From Neobacillus bataviensis (GTDB taxonomy: Bacteria > Bacillota > Bacilli > Bacillales_B > DSM-18226), in contig NZ_JAHXYW010000004.1 of assembly GCF_019969725.1 (NCBI RefSeq), forward strand, positions 1-64,000: DNA of 64,000 nt, written 5' to 3'. Position numbers and translations under genes: made by a program. Positions 1 through 8,722 of this stretch are shown here, one piece after another (the stretch's first letter is position 1; each line of letters opens with the position of its first letter). Below the pieces are notes generated by a model, which worked only from the letters and a program-made list of their open reading frames with translations, was not told the origin of the DNA and did not search any database.

Positions 1-96
1 TATATCAATTACTATAATAACAAGCGTATAAAGCAAAAATTGGCAGGCATGAGTCCGGTTCAATACCGTACCCATACCAGCCAATTAGCTGCTTAA
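1..96 (+). CDS. IS3-family transposase (OrfB), C-terminal fragment
   Basis: The window opens inside a reading frame whose last 31 codons read YINYYNNKRIKQKLAG then MSPVQYRTHTSQLAA and stop. NNKRIKxKLxGMSPVQYR is the typical C-terminus of the DDE integrase (OrfB) of IS3-family elements (IS150/IS3 subgroups). Only the tail is visible, so it cannot be told whether the element is intact or active. A terminal inverted repeat follows directly, which fits a genuine right end of the insertion sequence. Confidence 0.85.
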   Translation, partial: YINYYNNKRIKQKLAGMSPVQYRTHTSQLAA

Positions 97-100
97 TATA

Positions 101-122
101 AAACTCTAACTTTTGGGGGTCA
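101..122. repeat. right terminal inverted repeat of the IS3-family element
   Basis: The segment ends in AACTTTTGGGGGTCA just after the transposase stop codon. Read on the other strand it begins TGACCCCCAAAAGTTAGAG, which matches the usual 5'-TGA...CCCCAAAAGTTAGA form of IS150-group ends. The exact outer base is inferred; the left end and any target duplication lie outside the window. Confidence 0.65.
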
Positions 123-146
123 CATCACAAGCGGCATCCTTTCTTT

Positions 147-1262
147 TTACTTCAATTTATCAGGATTTAATACCTCTAACTCTGGAAGGACAAACAGACC
201 ATCCTTGCGGATCAGAACATCATCAAAATACATTTCCCCGCCTCCATATTCAGGCCGCTGAATATTGACCATATCCCAATGAATGTTGGAATGATTGTCA
301 TTGAAGGCATCATCATAGCATTGACCAGGAGTAAAGTGGAAGCTGCCGGCTATTTTTTCGTCAAACAAAATATCCTGCATTGGATTGAGGATAAATGGAT
401 TAACCCCAATTGCAAACTCCCCAATATAGCGGGCCCCTTCATCAGTGTCAAAGATTTTATTTATCCTTGTACTATCATTTGCTTCTGCTTCAACTATTTT
501 TCCATCTTTAAAGGTTAGCTTCACATTTTCAAATGTAAAGCCTTGGTATGGTGATGGCGTATTATAAGTAATGACCCCGTTAACTGAATTCCGGACTGGA
601 GCCGTGTACACTTCCCCATCTGGAATATTTAATCTTCCAGCACATTTAATGGCAGGAATATCCTTAATAGAGAAAGTTAGGTCTGTGCCAGGACCGGTTA
701 TGCGGACTTTGTCTGTACGGTTCATCAGGTCTACCAGACTATCCATAGCTTTATCCATTTTTCCGTAATCCAGGTTACAAACATCAAAATAAAAGTCTTC
801 AAATGCTTCGGTACTCATTTTTGCTAGTTGCGCCATGTTTGAAGTAGGGTAGCGGAGGACAACCCATTTTGTTTTCGGGACACGGATATCGCGGTGTACC
901 TTTTTTCCAATGGTATTACCATGAATTTTCATTTTGTCATCAGGCACATCGGCCTGTTCATTGATGTTGCTGCCTGAACGCAGTCCTATGTATGCATCCA
1001 TTTTACTCATAACATTTGCTTCAAACTCAGCCATCATATTAAACTGTTCTTCCTGGGCACCTAATAATAAAGAACGATCAACTTGATGATCTTTGATTAA
1101 AACGAAAGGATAACCGCCAGCTTCATAGGCTTCTTTCACAAGAGCTGTGACAAGCTCACGCTGCAGCCCAAAGTTTTCAATTAGAACTTTTTCTCCTTTT
1201 TGAAGCTGAACAGAATAATTAATTAAATTTTTAGCTAGTTTCTCAATACGAGGATCCCTCAT
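147..1262 (-). CDS. aminopeptidase, M29 (thermophilic aminopeptidase T) family
   Basis: A cytosolic metal-dependent aminopeptidase that removes N-terminal residues from peptides. The protein (about 371 residues) has the M29 layout: an N-terminal MRDPRIEKLAKNLINYS block, a central region, and a C-terminal metal-binding part with HSNIHWDMV and GGEMYFDDVLI, the segments that supply the His/Asp/Glu ligands of the two-metal centre. Two adjacent ATG codons (1265 and 1262) follow a GGAGG; the second has better spacing and gives the family-typical MRDPRIE start. A longer frame to 1295 has no ribosome binding site. The gene faces the IS remnant and has no clear operon partner. Confidence 0.88.
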   Translation of the reverse strand: MRDPRIEKLAKNLINYSVQLQKGEKVLIENFGLQRELVTALVKEAYEAGGYPFVLIKDHQVDRSLLLGAQEEQFNMMAEFEANVMSKMDAYIGLRSGSNINEQADVPDDKMKIHGNTIGKKVHRDIRVPKTKWVVLRYPTSNMAQLAKMSTEAFEDFYFDVCNLDYGKMDKAMDSLVDLMNRTDKVRITGPGTDLTFSIKDIPAIKCAGRLNIPDGEVYTAPVRNSVNGVITYNTPSPYQGFTFENVKLTFKDGKIVEAEANDSTRINKIFDTDEGARYIGEFAIGVNPFILNPMQDILFDEKIAGSFHFTPGQCYDDAFNDNHSNIHWDMVNIQRPEYGGGEMYFDDVLIRKDGLFVLPELEVLNPDKLK

Positions 1263-1428
1263 CATAATGCCTCCTACATAAAAAATTACATACAAGGATT
1301 ATTGTAACCGAAAGGAGAGGAAAAGTTCATAGATAAAGTTCCAACTAATGATTTACGGATGAATTTTTTAAAACAATTGGCAGGAAATGAGGACAAAGAT
1401 ATTGAAGTAGTATAAGATTATTAGCGAG

Positions 1429-1453
1429 GTTTATATCCATCACTGATGGGTAA
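1429..1453 (+). promoter_or_regulatory. putative sigma-B promoter of ytxGHJ
   Basis: GTTTAT, 13 bases, then GGGTAA, close to the sigma-B consensus GTTTAA-N12-14-GGGTAT, 34 bases before the ytxG start. The downstream ytxG-ytxH-ytxJ set is known as a sigma-B/sigma-H controlled stress operon in B. subtilis, which supports the reading. Confidence 0.55.
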
Positions 1454-1487
1454 TACATAATGATAGAGTTAAGGCGGAGGTATCACA

Positions 1488-1949
1488 ATGCAAATTATTT
1501 TATACTTAAGCGTAGCCTTGATCGCGATTGCGTTTCTTGTGCTCGTCATCTACTTATCGAAAACGCTTAAATCCCTTCAAGAGACACTGGCAGGCGTTTC
1601 CGGCACGTTAAAGGGATTAGAAAAACAGCTTGATGGCGTTATGGGTGAAACTCATCTGCTGTTACAAAAAACGAATGCATTGGCGGAGGATATTCATCAA
1701 AAATCCAAGGATCTAAATAGTGTGGTATCAGCGGTAAAGGATGTCGGTACAACTATTGCTGGATTTAATGGAACGCTTAAAGGCATTACAACCTCGGTGG
1801 ACCAAACAGTGGAGGAAAGCAAGGAAAAGGTTGCGCAGATCATTCAATGGAGCAATATTCTCCTCGAATTAAAGGATAAGTGGCAGGCTAGAAAGCAAGC
1901 AAATAATGAAGTAAATTCTGAAGTTAAACCGAGAATCAGAGCACATTAA
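1488..1949 (+). CDS. ytxG: DUF948 general stress protein YtxG
   Basis: A 153-residue membrane-anchored protein. One N-terminal transmembrane helix (residues 4-24, IILYLSVALIAIAFLVLVIY) is followed by a long helical, coiled-coil-like cytoplasmic region rich in heptad Leu/Val, the pattern of the DUF948 family to which B. subtilis YtxG belongs. Its molecular role is unknown. An AGGCGGAGGT ribosome binding site precedes the ATG. It lies 22 bases upstream of ytxH and very likely shares its transcript from the sigma-B-like promoter. Confidence 0.88.
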   Translation: MQIILYLSVALIAIAFLVLVIYLSKTLKSLQETLAGVSGTLKGLEKQLDGVMGETHLLLQKTNALAEDIHQKSKDLNSVVSAVKDVGTTIAGFNGTLKGITTSVDQTVEESKEKVAQIIQWSNILLELKDKWQARKQANNEVNSEVKPRIRAH

Positions 1950-1971
1950 ATAAATCTAGGGAGGTATTGAA

Positions 1972-2463
1972 ATGTCAAACAGAGATTATGAATCTCGAGA
2001 AATAAACCAAACCCGCAATGAAGGAACATCATCCGGCTTCTTATTAGGAGCGTTAATCGGCGGGGCAGTTGGTGCTGCAGCGGCACTGCTTCTGGCTCCG
2101 AAAACCGGGAAGGAACTGCGTATAACTTTAAGTAGTCAAGCAGGTTCCATTATGGAAAAAACAGCCGATTTACGGGAAAATGTAGTGAGTAAAAGCAATG
2201 ATTTAGCATCAAAAACCTCTTCACTTTCTCAAGGTTTAATCCAGCAATCCTCTGGGCTGTTAAACAAGGCGAAGAACAAAGCGTCAAATAAAGCCGAAGC
2301 TGGCGAGGAATCAAGTCCCGCTTATATTTCAATAGGGAATCCAAAACCAACTTTTCCGAATAAAACAGTTGATGAGGCAACAGTAGACAGTGTTGAAATC
2401 AGGAAAAGAATAGCGGAAGCAGAAAAGGCATTGCAAGAAGAAGAAAGTAAGGTCAAGCTTTAA
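1972..2463 (+). CDS. ytxH: YtxH-like general stress protein
   Basis: A 163-residue protein of the YtxH family. Residues 23-46 (GFLLGALIGGAVGAAAALLLAPK) form the glycine-zipper-like hydrophobic segment that defines the family, followed by the conserved TGKELR motif and a charged, Ser/Lys-rich helical tail. YtxH is a small membrane-associated stress protein of unknown mechanism, induced through sigma-B and sigma-H in B. subtilis. It has its own strong GGGAGGT site 22 bases after ytxG and is the second gene of the operon. Confidence 0.9.
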   Translation: MSNRDYESREINQTRNEGTSSGFLLGALIGGAVGAAAALLLAPKTGKELRITLSSQAGSIMEKTADLRENVVSKSNDLASKTSSLSQGLIQQSSGLLNKAKNKASNKAEAGEESSPAYISIGNPKPTFPNKTVDEATVDSVEIRKRIAEAEKALQEEESKVKL

Positions 2464-2484
2464 ATCCGTTTATTTGTTATAGGT

Positions 2485-2520
2485 ACGGTGAAGTGATAAA
2501 ATTACTTCACCGTTTATTTA
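2485..2520 (+). terminator. terminator-like hairpin after ytxH
   Basis: Inverted repeat ACGGTGAAGT / ACTTCACCGT (2485-2494 and 2504-2513) followed by a loose T-rich tail (TTATTTATTTTA). The tail is weak, so it may only attenuate read-through into ytxJ, whose start is 19 bases further on. Confidence 0.6.
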
Positions 2521-2538
2521 TTTTAGGGAGGTTTTTTT

Positions 2539-2871
2539 ATGTTAGAAAAAATTGATACAGTCGAACAATTTGAGGATTTGCTCCAAAAAGAAAGTAAATT
2601 TTATTTGTTAAAGCATAGTTTAACATGTCCTATCAGTCATGCGGCGTATAAGGAATATGAAAAATATGCAGATGAAAATCAGAATATCCCAACGTATTTC
2701 CTAGCTGTTCAAGATTCACGCCCACTGTCTAATGATATTGCTGAAAAATTTCAAATTAAACATGAATCCCCGCAAGCTATTCTATTTTCAAATGGAGAAC
2801 CTATGTGGAATGCTTCCCATTGGAAAATAACCAACCGCTCTTTGGCAAATGCTATGAGTGAAAATCAATAA
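2539..2871 (+). CDS. ytxJ: bacillithiol system thioredoxin-like protein YtxJ
   Basis: A 110-residue thioredoxin-fold protein. The motif KHSLTCPISHAAYKEY (residues 25-40) carries a single cysteine in TCPIS, as in the monothiol bacilliredoxin-like YtxJ/BrxC family, which reduces bacillithiolated proteins in the cytoplasm. A cis-Pro-like ESPQAILF follows at about 76-83. Length matches the family (about 108 residues). GGGAGG lies upstream of the ATG. It is third in the ytxGHJ stress cluster, separated from ytxH by a terminator-like hairpin. Confidence 0.88.
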   Translation: MLEKIDTVEQFEDLLQKESKFYLLKHSLTCPISHAAYKEYEKYADENQNIPTYFLAVQDSRPLSNDIAEKFQIKHESPQAILFSNGEPMWNASHWKITNRSLANAMSENQ

Positions 2872-2984
2872 AAAATAATTTGAAATTTATTCACATTTTC
2901 AAAATAGAAAACATAAATTGATTAAATATATATAAAACAAATACTTTAGTGCTTAAAAGCGTCTAACCATTAAAGAAAAAAGAG

Positions 2985-3013
2985 ATGACAAAAAAATTAA
3001 TTTCCGTTATAAT
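2985..3013 (+). promoter_or_regulatory. putative sigma-A promoter of aroA
   Basis: ATGACA (2985-2990), a 17-base spacer, and a perfect TATAAT (3008-3013). It lies 114 bases upstream of the aroA start in the only sizeable gap before that gene. Confidence 0.6.
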
Positions 3014-3126
3014 AAAGCCTAATTAAAAAATGTTTTAAAATTTCAAATTTTTAACCTTGTGAACCAGTAAACATTTGTCAAAAGAGTAATGATACTGATT
3101 TGCAAAAGAAAGGACGGGGATGCGTA

Positions 3127-4203
3127 ATGGGTACCAATAAATTGGATCAATTGAGAGCGCGTGTAGATGAAGTAAACTTGGAGTTGTTGAGGCTGATTAA
3201 TGAAAGAGCTCACCTCGTCCAAGAGATTGGACAGGTAAAAGGTAATCAAGGAGTATACCGTTACGATCCAGTCCGCGAAAGAAAAATGCTTGAGGTTATT
3301 AAGGAACACAATGATGGTCCATTTGAAGATGCAACTATCGATCATATCTTCAAAGAAATCTTTAAAGCAGGGTTAAATCTACAAAAAGATGATCATGAAA
3401 AAGCATTACTTGTCTCAAGAAAGAAAAAGCCTGAGGACACAATTGTTTCCTTAAAGGGTGAAACTGTCGGCGATGGTAAACCGCATTTTGTCTTTGGACC
3501 TTGTGCTGTTGAATCCTATGAGCAAGTAGCTACGGTGGCAAAGGCTATGAAAGAGAAAGGTCTAAAGCTTCTTCGTGGTGGTGCGTATAAGCCTAGAACT
3601 TCTCCATATGATTTCCAAGGCTTAGGGGTAGAAGGATTAAAAATTTTAAAACGTGTTGCAGATGAATTTGATATGGCGGTTATTAGTGAAATCGTAAACC
3701 CTGCTGATATTGAAATGGCGATTGATTACATTGATGTCATTCAAATCGGCGCCCGTAATATGCAAAACTTTGAACTATTAAAAGCGGCTGGTGCTGTTAA
3801 GAAGCCAGTGCTACTAAAAAGAGGTATTGCAGCAACAATAGAAGAGTTTATTAATGCGGCTGAATACATTATGTCACAAGGAAATGGCCAAATTATTCTT
3901 TGTGAACGAGGAATTAGAACTTATGAAAGAGCAACAAGAAATACACTTGATATTTCAGCAGTTCCAATTTTGAAACAAGAAACGCATTTGCCGGTAATGG
4001 TCGATGTAACACATTCCACAGGAAGAAGAGACTTGCTTCTCCCTGCTGCTAAGGCTGCCCTTGCTATTGGGGCAGACGGCGTAATGGCTGAAGTACATCC
4101 AGACCCTGCTGTTGCCCTTTCAGACGCACAGCAGCAAATGAATCTTGAGCAGTTTGACCAATTCTATAACGAATTGCTTGCATCAAACTTTGTCCGGATT
4201 TAA
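3127..4203 (+). CDS. aroA: bifunctional DAHP synthase / chorismate mutase
   Basis: First enzyme of the shikimate pathway (PEP + erythrose-4-phosphate to DAHP) with an N-terminal chorismate mutase domain that senses chorismate/prephenate. Residues 1-85 form the all-helical AroQ-type mutase ([22 protein letters not shown]); from about 110 the DAHP synthase barrel follows with [31 protein letters not shown] and a [10 protein letters not shown] metal/substrate segment. The protein (358 residues) matches B. subtilis AroA almost throughout. The ATG at 3127 is chosen over an in-frame TTG at 3100 because it aligns with the family start. A strong terminator follows. Confidence 0.96.
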   Translation: MGTNKLDQLRARVDEVNLELLRLINERAHLVQEIGQVKGNQGVYRYDPVRERKMLEVIKEHNDGPFEDATIDHIFKEIFKAGLNLQKDDHEKALLVSRKKKPEDTIVSLKGETVGDGKPHFVFGPCAVESYEQVATVAKAMKEKGLKLLRGGAYKPRTSPYDFQGLGVEGLKILKRVADEFDMAVISEIVNPADIEMAIDYIDVIQIGARNMQNFELLKAAGAVKKPVLLKRGIAATIEEFINAAEYIMSQGNGQIILCERGIRTYERATRNTLDISAVPILKQETHLPVMVDVTHSTGRRDLLLPAAKAALAIGADGVMAEVHPDPAVALSDAQQQMNLEQFDQFYNELLASNFVRI

Positions 4204-4226
4204 TATTGCCAATCATTCAAAAAAAA

Positions 4227-4256
4227 CCTTCTGCATTTGCCTGCAGAAGGTTTTTT
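4227..4256 (+). terminator. Rho-independent terminator of aroA
   Basis: Perfect 9-bp stem CCTTCTGCA / TGCAGAAGG with a 6-base loop, followed by six T. Preceded by an A-run, so it may also work in the other direction. Confidence 0.92.
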
Positions 4257-4288
4257 GTTGAAAACAATAGAAAATATGACCAATGCGA

Positions 4289-4317
4289 TTGCAGGTTTAA
4301 TCTTCTTATCGTATAGT
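4289..4317 (+). promoter_or_regulatory. possible sigma-A promoter of ccpA
   Basis: TTGCAG, 17 bases, TATAGT. The -35 is poor (3 of 6) but the -10 is good (5 of 6); it is the best match in the 160-base gap between the aroA terminator and ccpA. Confidence 0.35.
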
Positions 4318-4421
4318 TAAAGACATATATCAAATTGTATATTTTCTCACAAAGCGGATAGGTTTTTACTAGCTGCAGTAAAATAAGAGAAATAAGGATC
4401 GTTTTAGGAGAGTGTTTAAAC

Positions 4422-5420
4422 GTGAATATAACCATTTATGATGTTGCCCGCGAAGCTAATGTTTCCATGGCAACGGTCTCACGCGTAGTGAATGGAAATC
4501 CAAATGTAAAACCAGTAACCCGGAAAAAAGTACTAGAAGTAATTGAACGACTTGGCTACCGTCCAAATGCGGTTGCTAGGGGATTGGCAAGTAAAAAGAC
4601 AACAACAGTCGGAGTCATTATCCCTGATATCTCTAACATCTTTTTTGCTGAATTAGCACGCGGAATTGAAGATATCGCAACGATGTACAAGTACAACATC
4701 ATTTTAAGTAATTCCGATCAAAATAAAGAAAAGGAATTGCACTTGCTTGGTACGATGCTTGGGAAACAAGTAGATGGAATCGTATTCATGGGTGGAAACA
4801 TTACCCCTGATCATGTTGAGGAATTTGAAAAATCACCTGTCCCAATTGTCCTTGCTGGCTCAATTGAAGAATCAGACAAGATTCCTTCTGTCAACATTGA
4901 TTATGAAGAAGCGGTATATGATTCTGTTAAGGAATTCATTGAAAAAGGCCATAAAAACGTCGCCTTCGTGATTGGACCTCTTCATGAACCTAAAAATGCA
5001 CAAAAAAAATTAAAAGGCTATGAGCGTGCTCTTCAAGAGGCAGGAATTGGTTACAATGAAGACCTTGTCGTTGAAGGTGACTATACGTATGATTCTGGTA
5101 TTGAAGCTTTTGAAAAATTGCTTGAAGCCGAGATGCGCCCTACGGCTATCCTTGTCGGTTCTGATGAAATGGCCCTAGGGGTGGTACATGGAGCTGAGGA
5201 CAAAGGTTACAAAATTCCGGAAGACTTTGAGGTTACCACATCCGATAATACAAGGCTTTCTTTGATGGTCCGTCCACAGCTGACCACAATTGTCCAGCCT
5301 TTATATGATATTGGCGCTGTTGCCATGCGGCTATTAACCAAATTGATGAATAAAGAAAAAACAACCGAAAACATTGTCATTCTTCCACATCGAATTGAAC
5401 ATCGCCAATCCACTAAATAA
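4422..5420 (+). CDS. ccpA: catabolite control protein A (LacI family)
   Basis: Master regulator of carbon catabolite control; together with HPr-Ser46-P it binds cre sites. The 332-residue protein has an N-terminal LacI-type helix-turn-helix and hinge ([20 protein letters not shown], then [19 protein letters not shown] residues 44-58) and a periplasmic-binding-protein-like effector/HPr-binding core. It starts at GTG 4422 after AGGAGAG. A candidate target, a cre site upstream of ackA at 46366, is in this same window; the lic-like PTS cluster and acsA are plausible targets, but no convincing cre was found there. Convergent with acsA across a shared terminator. Confidence 0.97.
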   Translation: MNITIYDVAREANVSMATVSRVVNGNPNVKPVTRKKVLEVIERLGYRPNAVARGLASKKTTTVGVIIPDISNIFFAELARGIEDIATMYKYNIILSNSDQNKEKELHLLGTMLGKQVDGIVFMGGNITPDHVEEFEKSPVPIVLAGSIEESDKIPSVNIDYEEAVYDSVKEFIEKGHKNVAFVIGPLHEPKNAQKKLKGYERALQEAGIGYNEDLVVEGDYTYDSGIEAFEKLLEAEMRPTAILVGSDEMALGVVHGAEDKGYKIPEDFEVTTSDNTRLSLMVRPQLTTIVQPLYDIGAVAMRLLTKLMNKEKTTENIVILPHRIEHRQSTK

Positions 5421-5430
5421 GCATCAAAAA

Positions 5431-5460
5431 ACACAAGAGAAGATTCTCTTGTGTTTTTTA
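5431..5460. terminator. bidirectional terminator between ccpA and acsA
   Basis: Ten-bp stem ACACAAGAGA / TCTCTTGTGT with a 4-base loop, flanked by A6 on the left and T6 on the right, so it can end both converging genes. The same stem recurs at 9906-9931 on the far side of acsA-acuABC. Confidence 0.92.
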
Positions 5461-5465
5461 ATATT

Positions 5466-7184
5466 TTAGTCCTCAAGTGTAGAGAGATCGCCTGCTGGCA
5501 AATTTAATTCCCAAGCCTTTAAGACGCGGCGCATAATTTTTCCGCTACGTGTTTTTGGCAGCTTATCACGGAAATCAATTTCTCTTGGGGCAGCATGGGC
5601 GGCAAGACCTTTTTTCACAAATTGTCTGATTTCTTCTTTCAGCTCATCTGAAGCTGTATAGCCATCCCTTAAGGCGATGAATGCTTTAATGATTTCTCCG
5701 CGGACAGGGTCTGGTTTACCAATTACGCCTGCTTCTGCAACCGCTGGATGCTCGACAAGCTTGCTTTCTACTTCAAACGGTCCTACCCGTTCACCGGATG
5801 TCATAATTACATCATCAATTCGCCCTTGGAACCAGAAATATCCATCCTCATCCATATATGCAGAGTCACCGGAGAAATACCAGCCGCTCGGCATAAAATA
5901 GGATTCATATTTCTCAGGATTATTCCAGATTGCATGCATCATGGAAGGCCAGCCTTTTTTAATAGCAAGATTCCCCATGCGATATGGCGGAAGTTCATTT
6001 CCTTGATCGTCCACAATAGCGGCCTTAACCCCTGGAATTGGCTTCCCCATTGAACCTGGCTTAATCGTCATGCAAGGGTAATTACTAATCAGTTGGGCTC
6101 CAGTTTCTGTCATCCACCAGTTATCATGGATTCGGTGATTAAATACTTTCATACCCCATTTAACGACTTCAGGATTTAATGGTTCACCCACACTTAAAAC
6201 ATGGCGAAGACTACTTAGGTTGAATTTTTTTACTAATTCATCACCAGCACCCATTAACATGCGGAAAGCAGTTGGGGCACTATACCATACAGTAACGCCA
6301 AAATCCTCAATCATTTGATACCAGGATTCAGGACTAAAGCGGCCGCCGATAATGACATTTGATGTTCCAGTTAACCATGGTCCAAAAATGCCGTAGGAAG
6401 TTCCGGTAACCCAGCCAGGGTCGGCAGTACACCAGTATACATCGTCCTCTTTTAAATCAAGCACCCATTTTGCAGTTTGGTAATGCTGGATCATTGCATT
6501 ATGTACATGCAATACTCCTTTAGGTTTTCCAGTAGATCCGGATGTATAATGCAGGATTAGACCATCTGTTCTTTCTACCCATTCAATTTTAAGTTCTTTG
6601 CTTGCAGATTCAAATTTTTCTAAAAAGTTAATATATAACCCTTGTTCCACTACATTATTGCCCACAAGGAATATATGCTTCAACGCAGGCAATTCGCTGA
6701 CAGGGACTCTGTCTAATAACTCAGGTGTTGTAACCAAAACCTTAGCCTCACTGTCCTGCAGGCGATCCTTGACTGCACCTTCCATAAATGCTTCAAATAA
6801 AGGGCCGACAATGGCACCAAGTTTAATCGCACCTAAAACAGTAAAGTAAAGCTCAGGAGAGCGAGGCATAAAAATGAATACACGGTCGCCTTTTTCAACA
6901 TCACCGTAATTCTTTAGAACGTTCCCAGCTTTATTGGAAAGCTCCTTCATCTCTTTAAAGGTATACTTTTCATTCCTTGAACCATCACGATAATAAAGGG
7001 CAACCTTATTTTTTCTGAAGGTTTCTACATGGCGGTCAATCGCTTCATAGGCCAAATTCACAAGACCTGTTTCACTCCAAGAGAATTGCTTTTCCGTTTC
7101 TTTCCAGTCAAAATTCTTATACTTTTCCTCATAATTTTGTAAATTATGATCTCCTTGAACAACTGGTAACGCTTCCACTTTCAT
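5466..7184 (-). CDS. acsA: acetyl-coenzyme A synthetase (AMP-forming)
   Basis: Activates acetate to acetyl-CoA via acetyl-AMP; used when cells re-assimilate acetate. The 572-residue protein (same length as B. subtilis AcsA) shows the ANL-family signature HYTSGSTGKPKGVLH (about 213-227), the YFSGDSAYMDEDGYFW hinge region, the GRIDDVI motif and the C-terminal PKTRSGKIMRR. K549 in RSGK is the adenylation lysine, the residue acetylated by AcuA and deacetylated by AcuC in B. subtilis. AGGGGG precedes the ATG. It is transcribed divergently from acuABC, the genes that regulate it. Confidence 0.97.
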   Translation of the reverse strand: MKVEALPVVQGDHNLQNYEEKYKNFDWKETEKQFSWSETGLVNLAYEAIDRHVETFRKNKVALYYRDGSRNEKYTFKEMKELSNKAGNVLKNYGDVEKGDRVFIFMPRSPELYFTVLGAIKLGAIVGPLFEAFMEGAVKDRLQDSEAKVLVTTPELLDRVPVSELPALKHIFLVGNNVVEQGLYINFLEKFESASKELKIEWVERTDGLILHYTSGSTGKPKGVLHVHNAMIQHYQTAKWVLDLKEDDVYWCTADPGWVTGTSYGIFGPWLTGTSNVIIGGRFSPESWYQMIEDFGVTVWYSAPTAFRMLMGAGDELVKKFNLSSLRHVLSVGEPLNPEVVKWGMKVFNHRIHDNWWMTETGAQLISNYPCMTIKPGSMGKPIPGVKAAIVDDQGNELPPYRMGNLAIKKGWPSMMHAIWNNPEKYESYFMPSGWYFSGDSAYMDEDGYFWFQGRIDDVIMTSGERVGPFEVESKLVEHPAVAEAGVIGKPDPVRGEIIKAFIALRDGYTASDELKEEIRQFVKKGLAAHAAPREIDFRDKLPKTRSGKIMRRVLKAWELNLPAGDLSTLED

Positions 7185-7216
7185 TTAATCTCCCCCTTGT
7201 TGTGTATTTTAAGATA

Positions 7217-7245
7217 ATTATAGTACAAAAAGTTACTATTCACAA
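7217..7245 (-). promoter_or_regulatory. putative sigma-A promoter of acsA
   Basis: On the minus strand TTGTGA (7245-7240), a 17-base spacer, and TATAAT (7222-7217), about 33 bases before the acsA ATG. A second TTGACA / TATAAT pair (7299-7294 and 7279-7274) has only a 14-base spacer and is less likely. No convincing cre site was found in the acsA-acuA gap. Confidence 0.6.
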
Positions 7246-7401
7246 TTTTTTAAATTTTACCTGCTATAATTTTATTATAATACTAATAGTATTTGTCAAC
7301 TCGTTTTATAAATCTGAAAATTTTGTTAAGTCGACTTTACTTACTAGATTTTATGTATAATAGATTTGAACAACGAATGATTTTTTTAGGTAGGTGACCG
7401 T

Positions 7402-8034
7402 ATGGAACATAAAAAAACATATAATGCCAAACAACTCAAAACACCTCATGGGACCCTGATTATTGAAGGGCCTATTTCGTCCGATAAACTAGCAGGGTTT
7501 GATTTTCATGAAGACCTGATTGCTTTTCGCCCGCCAGAACAGCAGCATAAGGCTTTAATTGGGATTGCTGACCTTTCAGAAGGCAGAATTATTATTGCCA
7601 GGTATCGAAATACCATTGTTGGTTATGTCACCTTCCTTTATCCAGACCCGCTTGAAAGATGGTCAGAAGGAAAAATGGATAATTTAATTGAGCTTGGTGC
7701 CATCGAGGTCATTCCCCAATTTAGAGGCAGTCAGGTCGGGAAAAACCTTCTGATTGTTTCGATGATGGATGATGCAATGGAAGACTATTTAACCATCACA
7801 ACCGAGTATTATTGGCACTGGGATTTAAAAGGAACTAAATTGAATGTGTGGGAATATCGAAAAATAATGGAAAAGATGATGAATGCCGGCGGACTTGAAT
7901 GGTATGCAACAGATGACCCAGAAATCTGTTCCCATCCCGCCAACTGCCTTATGGCGAGAATTGGAAAACGTATCGATAGTGAAACGGTGCAAAAGTTTGA
8001 CCGCCTGCGCTTTATGAATAGATTTATGTATTAA
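7402..8034 (+). CDS. acuA: protein lysine acetyltransferase AcuA (GNAT)
   Basis: Acetyltransferase that inactivates AcsA by acetylating its catalytic lysine. The 210-residue protein has a GNAT core with [24 protein letters not shown] residues (the acetyl-CoA binding R/QxxGxG/A loop appears as [10 protein letters not shown] at about 111-120) and length equal to B. subtilis AcuA. A GGTAGGTGA ribosome binding site lies before the ATG, and a -10-like TATAAT is at about 7360. First gene of acuABC, divergent from acsA. Confidence 0.95.
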   Translation: MEHKKTYNAKQLKTPHGTLIIEGPISSDKLAGFDFHEDLIAFRPPEQQHKALIGIADLSEGRIIIARYRNTIVGYVTFLYPDPLERWSEGKMDNLIELGAIEVIPQFRGSQVGKNLLIVSMMDDAMEDYLTITTEYYWHWDLKGTKLNVWEYRKIMEKMMNAGGLEWYATDDPEICSHPANCLMARIGKRIDSETVQKFDRLRFMNRFMY

Positions 8035-8074
8035 AGTTTTGCTGATATTGCCTGCAATAGAGGGGGAATTGTTT

Positions 8075-8722
8075 ATGATCATTGAAGAAATCATGAAAAC
8101 AGATGTCGCAACACTATATCCAGATAATACAATTGCCGATGCAATGGATTTAATGGAATCTAGAAAAATTCGCCATATTCCTATTATCACTTCAGAAAAA
8201 CAATTGGTAGGTCTTGTTACCATTGCCGAAATTAGGGAGGCAACACCCTCCATTTTTCATGCGAATGAGCATCCGGAGGATTTAAAAAAGCCGCTTGAGA
8301 CAATCATGGAAAAAAACGTTATTACTGGTCATCCTCTCGACTTTGTGGAAGAAGTGGCCGGACTCTTCTATGAGCATAAAATAAGCTGTATTCCCATCAT
8401 AAATGATCAAAAATTGGTTGGCATTGTTACCGAAACTGATTTACTGCGAACCATGGTTGAGTTGACAGGTGCCCATCAGCCCGGATCCCAAATTGAAATA
8501 AAGGTTCCTAATTTAGCAGGCAAACTTAGTGATATTACTACTGTTATTAAAAATCGGAAAGCAAATATTCTTAGTGTCCTTGTATATCCTGACAAATCGG
8601 ATGATCAATATAAAATTCTCGTCATCAGGGTGCAAACGATGAATCCAACGGCGCTTATTCAAGATCTTAAAGAAGCTGGCCATCATGTTTTATGGCCTAA
8701 TCTGCCGGGGATTTCCCTATGA
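8075..8722 (+). CDS. acuB: CBS/ACT domain protein AcuB
   Basis: Second gene of the acetoin/acetate utilisation operon. Two tandem CBS motifs (residues about 1-60, [19 protein letters not shown], and about 75-135, [20 protein letters not shown]) are followed by a C-terminal ACT-like domain (about 145-215). This suggests an adenine-nucleotide-sensing regulator; its exact biochemical role is not established. The ATG at 8075 follows AGGGGGAA and gives the MIIEEIMK start of the family; an upstream in-frame start at 8039 lacks a site. Its stop overlaps the acuC start (ATGA), indicating translational coupling. Confidence 0.93.
   Translation: MIIEEIMKTDVATLYPDNTIADAMDLMESRKIRHIPIITSEKQLVGLVTIAEIREATPSIFHANEHPEDLKKPLETIMEKNVITGHPLDFVEEVAGLFYEHKISCIPIINDQKLVGIVTETDLLRTMVELTGAHQPGSQIEIKVPNLAGKLSDITTVIKNRKANILSVLVYPDKSDDQYKILVIRVQTMNPTALIQDLKEAGHHVLWPNLPGISL

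Noticed and set aside
3100..3126. Upstream TTG start for aroA
   Set aside because: Adds nine residues not found in the family; ATG 3127 aligns with B. subtilis AroA.
7185..7401. cre site between acsA and acuA
   Set aside because: Looked for TGWAANCGNTNWCA on both strands; nothing with acceptable match was seen.
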